Notes under the pieces: generated by a model
Told to the model about the DNA's origin: nothing
The model's input: only the letters and a program-made list of their open reading frames with translations
Database searches by the model: none
Position numbers and translations under genes: made by a program
Part shown: positions 48,083 through 57,128 of the stretch, in pieces
Layout of the letters: the number at the start of each line of letters is the position of its first letter
Numbering within the stretch: position 1 is the stretch's first letter
Assembly: GCA_011053005.1 (NCBI GenBank)
Contig: DRHW01000020.1
Coordinates: forward strand, 1-64,000
Length of the DNA: 64,000 bases
DNA from: Methylophaga sp.
GTDB taxonomy: Bacteria > Pseudomonadota > Gammaproteobacteria > Nitrosococcales > Methylophagaceae
Reading direction: 5' to 3'

Positions 48083-48880
48083 CTAGTTTTGCAACAAGCT
48101 TAACGCTGTTTGCGGCAAAGTATTTGCCTGCGATAAAATTGACGTTCCTGCTTGTTGTAAAATTTGTGCACGCGTTAATTTTGCTGTTTCTTCAGCAAAG
48201 TCAGCATCCATAATTCGACTTCTCGCTGCCGAAGTATTTTCAGACAAACTTTGTAAGTTAGAAATAACCGATTCAAATCTATTTTGGACCGCACCAAAGG
48301 TAGCTCGCGCTTTAGTAACAACATCAATGGCTGTATCCATTGTCGTCATCGCTGTCGCAGCACCCGTTGATGTAGATACATCTGCTGCTGCACCTAACGC
48401 CACCGCACCGGTTGTCACCGATACCATATCCGCAGCATCAGCGCCTGCTTGAACATTTAACGTGGCACCACCGAGAACGGCTGTTCCGTTAAATTTAGTA
48501 TTAGCAATAATTGCTGCATTGGTCGCTTCAAGCTGAGTAACCTCGGCAGTTAAACCAGTACGGTCTTCAATAGTGCCTGAAGCAGACTGAACAGCAATTT
48601 CACGAATTCGTTGTAAATTATTACCGATCTCAGCCAATGCACCTTCTGCTACTTGAGCAAAAGAAATACCATCCGCAGCATTTCGAGCACCTTGTTGAGC
48701 ACCACGAACATCTGCTGTCATTTTTTCTGCAGAGAACAAGCCCGCCGCATCATCCTTTGCGCTATTAACCCGTAAACCCGATGACAACCTTTGTAATGCC
48801 GTGTTGAGATCACCTTGTGATTTGCTTAAATTTCGCTGCGCATTAAGCGAAGCTATATTGGTATTTACAATTACAGCCAT
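48083..48880 (-). CDS. fliC: Flagellin FliC2
   Basis: Filament subunit of 265 residues beginning MAVIVNTNIASLNAQRNL, closely similar to FliC1 throughout the D0/D1 ends and different mainly in the central linker, which here is Ala/Val/Thr-rich (VSVTTGAVALGAAADVSTST). It ends SQANTLPQTALSLLQN. It has its own sigma-54 promoter and terminator, so it can be expressed independently of FliC1. Confidence 0.96.
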   Translation of the reverse strand: MAVIVNTNIASLNAQRNLSKSQGDLNTALQRLSSGLRVNSAKDDAAGLFSAEKMTADVRGAQQGARNAADGISFAQVAEGALAEIGNNLQRIREIAVQSASGTIEDRTGLTAEVTQLEATNAAIIANTKFNGTAVLGGATLNVQAGADAADMVSVTTGAVALGAAADVSTSTGAATAMTTMDTAIDVVTKARATFGAVQNRFESVISNLQSLSENTSAARSRIMDADFAEETAKLTRAQILQQAGTSILSQANTLPQTALSLLQN

Positions 48881-48954
48881 AACACCTCTCCATTATTAAT
48901 CTATTTAATATGTTTAAAGCCTGCCAATGTTCAAAACAGGTACAACGGAGGCAA

Positions 48955-48970
48955 TGCACAGGGCGTGCCA
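48955..48970 (-). promoter_or_regulatory. Sigma-54 promoter of fliC2
   Basis: Minus strand TGGCACGCCCTGTGCA keeps GG-N10-GC, with a perfect -24 and one mismatch in the -12. It is 75 nt upstream of the fliC2 ATG. Confidence 0.85.
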
Positions 48971-49066
48971 TAACAATTAAATAAATTAAAATCAAACACT
49001 TACACATTACTTTAAGGCGGCGTTATTGTTACAAATTATTTGAGCTATTGTTCTGTCAAAAAAATA

Positions 49067-52000
49067 TCATTTAATTTTCAATGCATTAAACCACTGCACT
49101 TGATGCAAATCTAACGCATAGTTATTCAAAACCCAGTTCTGTAACACCAGTCCTTTCTCTGGCAACGTCTCTGGCTCAGAAATAGCTAAACGTAATGCAT
49201 CAAGCCATTCTGCTTGAGTATTGCCAACTCGCATAACAGGTGGATTATTCGTTTGGTAAGGATAAATATCAGTACAAATGACAGGCCACGCTAACATGCC
49301 ATATTCAAGTAATTTCAAATTACTTTTTGCTTCGTTAAACGGCTGTATTTCTAACGGCGCAACAGCAAGATCTAATTTTAGGCTTGCCAATTTCTTTGGG
49401 TAGTCTTCAAACGAAGAAAATTCATGATATTCGTGAACATAAGGTCTTAACGCTTTAGGGCACATGCCCATAAAAATCCAGTCAACTTCCGTAGATGTAG
49501 TTTTGACTAACTCTGAAATAATCTCTAAATCGCCCGCATGATATTCACCGCCGGCCCAGCCCACTCTTAGTTTTTTGCTGGTATTCGCATGAGGTTTGAC
49601 ATTAGACCAGCCTGTCAAATCAATACAATTAGGCACTACGACAATATCGTGACTATAAATTGACAACGCATCTGCAATCGGCTGCGTTGAAGCAATCACA
49701 CGATCACATAACGCTAAGGTTCGTCTTAATCGATGACGCATATCCTTATGTATTTTCTTCTTGCTGGCATTGTTATTGGATAATGACGTCACTAAATCAT
49801 CAATTGAAAAAATAACAAAAATACTCGTTTCTGCTTTAATCCATTTTATAAAATCATAAAATTCATCATTAAGCGTCAAATGCATCAATAGAACATCTGG
49901 ACGTGCTCTATTCATTTCAAAACGGTTCGGGATAAATACGTCATGCTTCGCATCATGGCCTGGTAATAATGTAGATTCGATCATCGCCGCATGGGTTAAT
50001 TCGCGCATCGGCTCAATCACTCTATAATGACCAATCGCCGTATTATTAAACGGAAAAGCCATGATTCTTGGGCGATTATTATGCTGCTGTTCCCAACCAA
50101 TATTGATAGCGGTTTCGACTTCGAAATCATCCGATCTTAAGGATAAGTTTCGGTTATATGAATCATCATTTTGATACGCTGCTGACCAGCGTTGTATAAC
50201 GACAGCCTCAACATCGGTTTTATACTGAGTCGCAACGCCATTACTACCACTCGCCAAATCCATATTTTGTCTAAATACGGCTTGAGGTTCCCAAATTGTC
50301 TTTAAACCTTGTTGTTTAAGCTTTAAACATAGATCAGCCACACAATATTTAGTATTCGCTAAATCACCGTCATCTAAGCCGCCAGCTGATTTATAGTCTT
50401 CGGTATTGACCATAAAACAGGCACTTGAAACAAAGCTATATTGTTGAGTGAGTTGTGCACGGCCCATATAACCTGCATCATCAAATGTCGATTGTTCAAA
50501 CAGGCCATGTACATCATCAGTTGCACCTAACACGCCACCAGCATGCACTATTTTATTATCTGCACCGATAACTCTAACGCCCACCACACCAACATCCGTT
50601 CGCTGAGCAAGTGCTGACATTGTAGTTAACCAATTGTCATTAACAGGCATCGCAGAGTTTGCCAAAATCACGACATACTCACCTTTAGCCTGCGACACGC
50701 CGAAATTGATCATCGCCGAATAATTCGCTTCGCTATAAGATAATAAGTTCAGACGATCGCCAAGATCATCTTTAATTTCTTGATAGATGAAGTCGACATC
50801 TTCAACATCGCTTTGTTGATCAACAATGACTAGCTCAAACTTCGGATAATCCGTGTGCGTCAATAATTCGTCCACACACTGCCAAATCGCAGAGGCATTA
50901 TTTTTATTGGCGATAACAATCGAGACTAAAGGCTGTTTAACCTCGACATATCGGACATGGAATGTATTTTTTTGTTCTAACAATGAGATCTTAGCGAGGA
51001 TTTCTCGGCGTTGAAAATACGCTACTCTCACCGAGAGTTCACTATCGCTTAGTACCTTGTCATCAATTTCACATGGCGTGGCAATATATAACACATCGGC
51101 AATATGACTTATTGCATTATCCCCCCATCGTTCAGACACGTTAAACGCAAGATCCGTGTTATGAACATAGGCCAGTCCTGTGTAACCACCAATGGTCTGA
51201 AAGGCTTCTCTTTGTACAATGACCGAACGGCCAAGATATGAAATGGAGCACAAAAGTTCTAGATTAAAGTCAGGCTTAAATAATAAGTTATTTCCGTGAG
51301 CGCCCTCGGCTTCATCGCTATAAATGAGTTTACTGTGACCATCTCGGTTGATGGTATCAGCAAAACTTAATAGAGCATGCGAGGTCAGTTTATCGCCGGG
51401 TAATAATTGCATAATCCAATCAAGACTATTGTCGATGACGGCATGATTAATCGCTGCATTTAATGATTCGGTGATTTCTAGCCATTCAATATTTGCAGGT
51501 AGATCGGTAAAAAATTCGGGCTGAGGCATATTACTAATAATCGTCAGCCCCCACGCTGTGTAGAGTTGCTCTTGCAAGGACTTTAAAGTGTCAGAAAGTA
51601 ACGCGAGTTCATGTTGATTAATCACGATAATCAAATGAAAGGATGGATGATGCTGCCACGTATTAACCATGCGTTCAGCCATAATGACTGCGCGGCCTTC
51701 TAGCAAGGCATTTTTTTCTAGCCAGCGTTTATTATCGAGACCACGTAAGGATAATTTAGGTAAGTTGATATTGTCAGTTGTTGCCATTAAATTTAATACA
51801 GATTCAACCCAGTCTTGGTTATTATCAGCTCGCCGTATAGAGACCTCCGCCTGCGTGTTTCGTACAAACTGATCAACTTGCCACCAGCAATATTCGATTG
51901 CCAGCTGATTGTTATATGTGACTTCTTTAATAGTGCTTTTAGCGATCGTTATTGCATTGTTGTCGGTCGAATACGCAAGTCCTTTACCGACTATTTTTTC

Positions 52001-52705
52001 ACTTAAATTATCAGTAAGGAATGGACTATCGATGATAATCACCGGACAGCCACACAATACTGCTTCACCAATAATCGCTGATGGTTCATAGCAATATAAG
52101 ACTTCTGAACGTCGTAGAATGTTGGCGATATCTTGCGGTGTAAGCTGAACATCTTGGCATAAACTCGTTGCTTGTTCAGCGTGTTCAGTTAATTTATACC
52201 CTTTTGCTAAATATTTGTGGGCATAGAAACACGCACCTTGCCGATTTTCATCAAAGGCATTGTTTTCATTATTAAAAACAGCATTATTGATGACGGGAAT
52301 GTTTAATAGTTGTGCCGATGAATTTTCTTTCACGTAACTTGCTGAGAATGAAAATATCATGTCCTCACCTGCAAAATCACCGCCACCTAAATGACCAGCT
52401 TGATTTAACAACCACCTGACAACGAGTGGCATATTGAGTGGATTGCCTGATACAACTTCTGGGTAAACCATGATCGGTGTCATCGCCGTTTGTTGATGTC
52501 TCAAAACATCATTGACACTCAACAACGGTGTTCTAAGTGTCAAGCATTCAGTTTCACAACCGATGATATAGGCTTCTTGGCCCATTTCATTTAAGGCATG
52601 ACATAGATGGTGCAATGCTCTTCCGCCAGCTGATTTGGCAGTATACTGTGGAGAGAAAATATAATAAGGAGAATGCACACAGTTAAAGAAACTTGGCTTT
52701 TTCAT
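49067..52705 (-). CDS. Multi-domain glycosyltransferase, probable flagellin or surface glycan transferase
   Basis: A 1212-residue cytosolic protein with several glycosyltransferase modules. Residues about 1-320 resemble a GT-B half with LRRSEVLYCYEPSAIIGEAVLCGCPVIIID. About 350-590 looks like a GT-A-type fold (HLIIVINQHELALLSDTLKSLQ). About 590-880 is a clear GT2 domain (PLVSIVIANKNNASAIWQC, FELVIVDQQS, YVVILANSAMPV). About 880-1212 resembles a GT4 domain (RVGWAGGEYHAGDLEII and NLKLLEYGMLAWPVICTD). Its position just before fliC2 suggests modification of flagellin; the sugar is unknown. Signal or membrane segments are absent. Confidence 0.85.
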   Translation of the reverse strand: MKKPSFFNCVHSPYYIFSPQYTAKSAGGRALHHLCHALNEMGQEAYIIGCETECLTLRTPLLSVNDVLRHQQTAMTPIMVYPEVVSGNPLNMPLVVRWLLNQAGHLGGGDFAGEDMIFSFSASYVKENSSAQLLNIPVINNAVFNNENNAFDENRQGACFYAHKYLAKGYKLTEHAEQATSLCQDVQLTPQDIANILRRSEVLYCYEPSAIIGEAVLCGCPVIIIDSPFLTDNLSEKIVGKGLAYSTDNNAITIAKSTIKEVTYNNQLAIEYCWWQVDQFVRNTQAEVSIRRADNNQDWVESVLNLMATTDNINLPKLSLRGLDNKRWLEKNALLEGRAVIMAERMVNTWQHHPSFHLIIVINQHELALLSDTLKSLQEQLYTAWGLTIISNMPQPEFFTDLPANIEWLEITESLNAAINHAVIDNSLDWIMQLLPGDKLTSHALLSFADTINRDGHSKLIYSDEAEGAHGNNLLFKPDFNLELLCSISYLGRSVIVQREAFQTIGGYTGLAYVHNTDLAFNVSERWGDNAISHIADVLYIATPCEIDDKVLSDSELSVRVAYFQRREILAKISLLEQKNTFHVRYVEVKQPLVSIVIANKNNASAIWQCVDELLTHTDYPKFELVIVDQQSDVEDVDFIYQEIKDDLGDRLNLLSYSEANYSAMINFGVSQAKGEYVVILANSAMPVNDNWLTTMSALAQRTDVGVVGVRVIGADNKIVHAGGVLGATDDVHGLFEQSTFDDAGYMGRAQLTQQYSFVSSACFMVNTEDYKSAGGLDDGDLANTKYCVADLCLKLKQQGLKTIWEPQAVFRQNMDLASGSNGVATQYKTDVEAVVIQRWSAAYQNDDSYNRNLSLRSDDFEVETAINIGWEQQHNNRPRIMAFPFNNTAIGHYRVIEPMRELTHAAMIESTLLPGHDAKHDVFIPNRFEMNRARPDVLLMHLTLNDEFYDFIKWIKAETSIFVIFSIDDLVTSLSNNNASKKKIHKDMRHRLRRTLALCDRVIASTQPIADALSIYSHDIVVVPNCIDLTGWSNVKPHANTSKKLRVGWAGGEYHAGDLEIISELVKTTSTEVDWIFMGMCPKALRPYVHEYHEFSSFEDYPKKLASLKLDLAVAPLEIQPFNEAKSNLKLLEYGMLAWPVICTDIYPYQTNNPPVMRVGNTQAEWLDALRLAISEPETLPEKGLVLQNWVLNNYALDLHQVQWFNALKIK

Positions 52706-52721
52706 TTTTTAACTTTCCCTA

Positions 52722-53366
52722 TCAAGGTAATATTTCAATTATTTTTTGATTAATTAATGCAGGTGTATCCACACAATCATTAGCTATTAGATCAGCATGA
52801 CCATATCCCCATGTGACCATCAAATAATGCAATCCATTGTGATGAGTTGCCAGCCTATCGGCCTCGGTATCACCAATATAAATCGTGTTTGTTTTGTCCA
52901 AATGATTGATATTCACCACATGAGCGATCAACTCAGTTTTATTCTTGGTGTACTTTAATTGATCAAGCGCATAAACCTCTTTAAAAACAGTATCCCATGA
53001 TAAGTAATCGATTATTTTCAAAGTAGGAATAATCCGCTTATTAGTTAATAAATAAAGCGTATAACCTTGGCTAATGAGATCGTTCAGCATCTTTTCTATG
53101 CCATCAAACACCACGGCTTTTTTATAACCAACAGAATCATAGTGCGCCATAAAATGTGTCGCAAGCTGCGTTATAACATCGGGATCATTGGTACCCGCTA
53201 ATGTGGCTAATGTGACATGCAGCGGTGGACCAATCAAAGTCGCTAAAAATGGCTGACAAGGCGTAATATCACATTGTTCAAATGCAATCTTCATCGAATT
53301 CAAAATACTGTCAGATGAATCAATTAAGGTTCCATCTAGATCAAATATTACATTCATTGGCACCAC
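52722..53366 (-). CDS. HAD-superfamily phosphatase
   Basis: A 214-residue HAD hydrolase of the phosphoglycolate phosphatase type: motif I FDLDGTLIDSS, motif II LLTNKR, motif III Lys in KYTKNKT and motif IV IYIGDTEADRL. In this island it may remove phosphate from a sugar intermediate, but the substrate cannot be read from sequence. It lies 3 nt after the FkbM gene and 16 nt before the glycosyltransferase. Confidence 0.9.
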   Translation of the reverse strand: MVPMNVIFDLDGTLIDSSDSILNSMKIAFEQCDITPCQPFLATLIGPPLHVTLATLAGTNDPDVITQLATHFMAHYDSVGYKKAVVFDGIEKMLNDLISQGYTLYLLTNKRIIPTLKIIDYLSWDTVFKEVYALDQLKYTKNKTELIAHVVNINHLDKTNTIYIGDTEADRLATHHNGLHYLMVTWGYGHADLIANDCVDTPALINQKIIEILP

Positions 53367-53369
53367 ACT

Positions 53370-54491
53370 TTAAGATAATTGCAATTCAAACGCTGCCAAG
53401 TCACTGGCCGTTAAATCTTTGATACTGCCCAGCTGATAAGCAGACTTTAAATCGCCATCGTAAATCAGCGCCAACAATACTTCAGCTCGACGCGTCAGTT
53501 TTTGGGTAACAAAAAGTAAATCTCGACTTTCTAGAGTGTTATTTAATTGTTGTTGAATTTCAGCCATGTATTCCATGCTTTGGGACATCGTCTGATTATT
53601 GATGCTGTCATATATTCTCGATGGCAAGGCTGTCAGCATAAAATAATGGGGAGATTGAAGAGGAAGAGCCGCTTCCATTCGCGCTAAGATTTTGTCATAG
53701 ATCTTATATTGGTAAACAGGAAGTAGTTCAGTTACCCAGCGTTCATGTTGTTCATCAGGAATAAGAAAAACATCGGATGTATCTTTGAAAATTGAAGTGT
53801 TCCATACATCGATATTACTGAGACAAATGCCATAAATGTTATACACCTTATAGCCCAGTTCTTTAGCGTAACCAAACAAGGTTGTACTTGTAATCGCTTG
53901 ATCTCGAAACTCAAAACTCAAAGCATTATGGCAATATTCCATTACCATAAAAGGTCGATGATGTTTAATCAAATTCTTCGCGCCATCAAGTGCTAAAATC
54001 TCGGCACCTTCAATATCAAGCTTAATCAGCCCAATATTTGATGCTTTTGCTAACACATCATCCATCATGACCAAATCAACCTCAATCGTGGAATAACCTT
54101 CACCAACAGAGCAGTATTCCATACCCGCCGTATAATTAAGACTGCCGGCGCCCCAAACGTCTGTATCAATAAAACTGGCTTTACCTTGTACATTAGAAAC
54201 AGCAGCATTAAATAAAATAATGCGAGGATTATCTTTATACTTTGCTACTGCATGATCATATATTTTTGTTGATGCCTCAAAGCCATAACAAACACCTTTC
54301 GTAAGCGGTAATAACAACTCTGTCTGCATGCCGATGTTAAAACCAACATCAATCACATTGTCATTTGATCCCACAACCAATGCATAAAATTCTTTAAAAA
54401 ACGCCGTATCATTTAAAAAATGGGCAACACCAGATTCAGAATCAATGACGGCTTCATAGGCAACGGTTTGAAATGTGGTTAATTTATGCAT
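53370..54491 (-). CDS. FkbM-family SAM methyltransferase
   Basis: A 373-residue protein. About 40-215 is the FkbM domain: NVIDVGFNIGMQTELLLPL (SAM site), VYGFEAS-type acidic loop, and IGLIKLDIEGAEILALDGAKN. It should O-methylate a sugar or glycan. The C-terminal 150 residues are helical and unrecognised. It is co-oriented with the GT2 gene 15 nt upstream. Confidence 0.9.
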   Translation of the reverse strand: MHKLTTFQTVAYEAVIDSESGVAHFLNDTAFFKEFYALVVGSNDNVIDVGFNIGMQTELLLPLTKGVCYGFEASTKIYDHAVAKYKDNPRIILFNAAVSNVQGKASFIDTDVWGAGSLNYTAGMEYCSVGEGYSTIEVDLVMMDDVLAKASNIGLIKLDIEGAEILALDGAKNLIKHHRPFMVMEYCHNALSFEFRDQAITSTTLFGYAKELGYKVYNIYGICLSNIDVWNTSIFKDTSDVFLIPDEQHERWVTELLPVYQYKIYDKILARMEAALPLQSPHYFMLTALPSRIYDSINNQTMSQSMEYMAEIQQQLNNTLESRDLLFVTQKLTRRAEVLLALIYDGDLKSAYQLGSIKDLTASDLAAFELQLS

Positions 54492-54506
54492 GTTTATGCT
54501 TTTCCT

Positions 54507-55946
54507 CTATTTTCCATTCAAGCTGGTCATTGCTTTCCATGATAGAGACGTCACCTTATTTTGAGCGATGCCTTGAATGATGCTGCTTAGATAATTTTCT
54601 TGGTCTTTTTCTGAGCTAAAGATAACGGTATCAACTAAATCTACGTTATCTGCTAACCATGTTGTAGCAACAATAGGTACGCCTAATAACATGTCGCCTT
54701 GACGATGAATATTCGATTCCAAACAACATACCACCTCAACACCTGCCGCTTTTGCTTCTAATACTAATAACGAGGCTACTAATGCACTACCCAAGATTGC
54801 AACTCGACCTTTAATATTATGGAATATCGTTTTCCCTTCAGCTTGTCTTTCTGCCCATTGGTAAAAACATTTTATCGCCGTGGTTTGATTATCTTTAGGT
54901 GCTGGGATAGCAGCCACATCTAGTTTTGGTGTATCGCTATCCGCCAATACGTTCACTAATATATGCAGCGGCAAAATAGAATAAAACGCATCACCATTCT
55001 TTTGTGCTCGCAGACTTGCCTTTTGATATTCATTAACAAAATAGCGTTTGGTCGACAATTGCAAAGGATAAGCAGAAATTAATGTTATTTTTTTCTGAAC
55101 TTGATATCTAGCAATAAAATTATCAAATAACATACTATAGTCGATAGCGATCGATGTTCTTTTTATAAACGAACGAAGTTTGCGATATAACTGAATAGAT
55201 GGCGTAGATAAATCAACACCATTAGTGCCTTGAGAAGGATGTAGTCTATATTTCAACAAGGGCTCAGCAATAAATCCAATACTTCTTTTGACATTGGCTC
55301 GGGCAGGAAATAACACATCTTCAGCACCCTCAACATTTTTGCCACGGATATTATTTTTCACCGATTTAGAGTTGAAATAATGCAATCTCACCATCGGTGA
55401 AAAATTATATCGTCGATCTAACATCAGCGAGCTAGGTATTGGCCAAAGCCGCTCATGAACAAAATTTAAAATATACTCGCCCGGCTTAAATAAAATATCC
55501 TCCTGTCTCGGAGACATTGCAGGGGAAATGGCATTGCCTTTTTGATCGATCGTGCTGACATTGGTCCACGTCAAAATAACTTCTGGATGTTCGTCCATAA
55601 ACCGCATCTGTGTTTCCAGCATATGTGGCAACATAATGTCATCATCATGCGTCACAATAATGCGTTTGCCTCGGGCGATATGATAAGCAGAGGCATAATT
55701 AAATTCGACAGCCGAACGAGGCGGATTTCGCACATATCGTATTCTAGGGTCATCCATTGCCAAGATAACCTGCGGCGTGTCATCAGTACTGCCATTATCT
55801 AAAATGACTAATTCAAAATCTGTGAATGTCTGATTGAGTATTGCATTGACCGCTTCCTCTAAAAAGCCATGAGCTCGATTATAAGTCAGTAATGCGACGG
55901 TTAAAGGTAGCTGGGCGATGCGATGTTCTAGTATTAAATTTTCCAT
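54507..55946 (-). CDS. GT2 glycosyltransferase with C-terminal Rossmann-like module
   Basis: A 479-residue protein. The N-terminal GT-A domain (about 10-250) has LTVALLTYNRAHGFLEEAV, FELVILDNGSTDD and the metal-binding HDDDIMLP. The C-terminal 110 residues form a separate Rossmann-like unit (GRVAILGSALVASLLVLEAK) resembling the C-terminal unit of the methyltransferase encoded next to it. It probably adds a sugar to a lipid carrier or protein acceptor. The next gene upstream ends at 55947, so they abut. Confidence 0.9.
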   Translation of the reverse strand: MENLILEHRIAQLPLTVALLTYNRAHGFLEEAVNAILNQTFTDFELVILDNGSTDDTPQVILAMDDPRIRYVRNPPRSAVEFNYASAYHIARGKRIIVTHDDDIMLPHMLETQMRFMDEHPEVILTWTNVSTIDQKGNAISPAMSPRQEDILFKPGEYILNFVHERLWPIPSSLMLDRRYNFSPMVRLHYFNSKSVKNNIRGKNVEGAEDVLFPARANVKRSIGFIAEPLLKYRLHPSQGTNGVDLSTPSIQLYRKLRSFIKRTSIAIDYSMLFDNFIARYQVQKKITLISAYPLQLSTKRYFVNEYQKASLRAQKNGDAFYSILPLHILVNVLADSDTPKLDVAAIPAPKDNQTTAIKCFYQWAERQAEGKTIFHNIKGRVAILGSALVASLLVLEAKAAGVEVVCCLESNIHRQGDMLLGVPIVATTWLADNVDLVDTVIFSSEKDQENYLSSIIQGIAQNKVTSLSWKAMTSLNGK

Positions 55947-57128
55947 TTATAACTCTATTATTTTGCCAGCCCAAACATACTGATTATGTAGCTCATTGGT
56001 AATTTCTTTTGCATAGGTCGAGCTTGCAATCACGATCGTCGCCTGTCGATTTTCTTCTACCCATTTTGCTGGATGAATTGTTCTACCGAGCAGGGTTTTA
56101 GTGTGTAGTTGGGCATTTTTATCAACAAAGCCTAGTAAATTAACCTCGCTTAACCGAGTCGTTGCACACAGCCTTGTCGTAAATGAACCCGCGCCCCAGA
56201 CGATGACAGGCTCTTGACTCTGTATCAGTAGATCTAAGGTGTTATTTATGCTGACTAACAAATCATTTGAATGCTGTATATACGCCTCGATACTGGGCTT
56301 AGTTACTGCATCGAACACGATGTCATCACAACTTGTTTTGTCGACACTTTTCTTAAACACCGCCAATAAATAATTATTATTGTAAAAAGGATAATACTTA
56401 CTTTCACAATGAACCATTTCAAAACCATTTATTTCAAAAATATTGGACAAACTGGTTTTCGAAAAGAAATTGATATGCTCTAAAGCAAACTCTAAAAACG
56501 GCTCGGTGAGTGTCAACTTACCGAAGCTTTCAACATCTGGCACAGCAATAAACACATGACCCTCGACCGCCAATAAATCATCCATGTGATTAATCGCCGC
56601 GCTCAATGTTTCAATATGCTCTAAAACACCACAGAGACTTATGACATCGTATTTATTACTGGTTTGATATTTATCTAAACTCGACGATATCACATTAATA
56701 TCGTAATGCTTTTTGGCGAGCATAGTGGCTGAAGCGCTGGGCTCTAAACCAGTAAGGTTTTGAATGCCCGCCAATTTGAAGTAATTTAGAAAATGGCCCA
56801 TCGAACAGCCAACATCTAATACTTTAGACTGTTCTGAAAGCGGTAGCTTTTGTTGAACATAGTCAAAAAAATCGGCGTGAATCGAACTCAATCCAACCGG
56901 AATATCAACGGAATGAAGATGATGTTCTGCATCTTGATAAAAGGCATCTAACTCAATTTGAGATGGAATATTATCAGCATAAGCAAACCCGCATTGTTCG
57001 CAACACACCACTTTATAACTTAAGGCATTTTTTGCACTTGGAATAAGGAAATCTTGTTTATGTAGCGTGTTTTTATCAGCACCATCACATATCGCACAAA
57101 CTCGCTGTTCAGTTGGAATTGTCATCAT
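55947..57128 (-). CDS. Sugar C-methyltransferase-like protein with zinc-binding N-terminus
   Basis: A 393-residue protein with three parts: a Cys zinc site (CAICDG and CCEQCGFAY) at 10-50, a SAM domain with VLDVGCSMGHFLNYF and CGVLEHIETL (about 95-230), and a C-terminal Rossmann-like domain (VIVWGAGSFTTRLCA, about 295-393). This is the architecture of TylC3-type nucleotide-sugar C-methyltransferases. The substrate is unknown. It overlaps the pyruvyl transferase gene by 4 nt. Confidence 0.87.
   Translation of the reverse strand: MMTIPTEQRVCAICDGADKNTLHKQDFLIPSAKNALSYKVVCCEQCGFAYADNIPSQIELDAFYQDAEHHLHSVDIPVGLSSIHADFFDYVQQKLPLSEQSKVLDVGCSMGHFLNYFKLAGIQNLTGLEPSASATMLAKKHYDINVISSSLDKYQTSNKYDVISLCGVLEHIETLSAAINHMDDLLAVEGHVFIAVPDVESFGKLTLTEPFLEFALEHINFFSKTSLSNIFEINGFEMVHCESKYYPFYNNNYLLAVFKKSVDKTSCDDIVFDAVTKPSIEAYIQHSNDLLVSINNTLDLLIQSQEPVIVWGAGSFTTRLCATTRLSEVNLLGFVDKNAQLHTKTLLGRTIHPAKWVEENRQATIVIASSTYAKEITNELHNQYVWAGKIIEL

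Noticed and set aside
49049-49063. GTCAAAAAAATATC upstream of fliC2 as a third FleQ box
   Set aside because: Only the left arm matches; the right arm is TATC, not TGAC.
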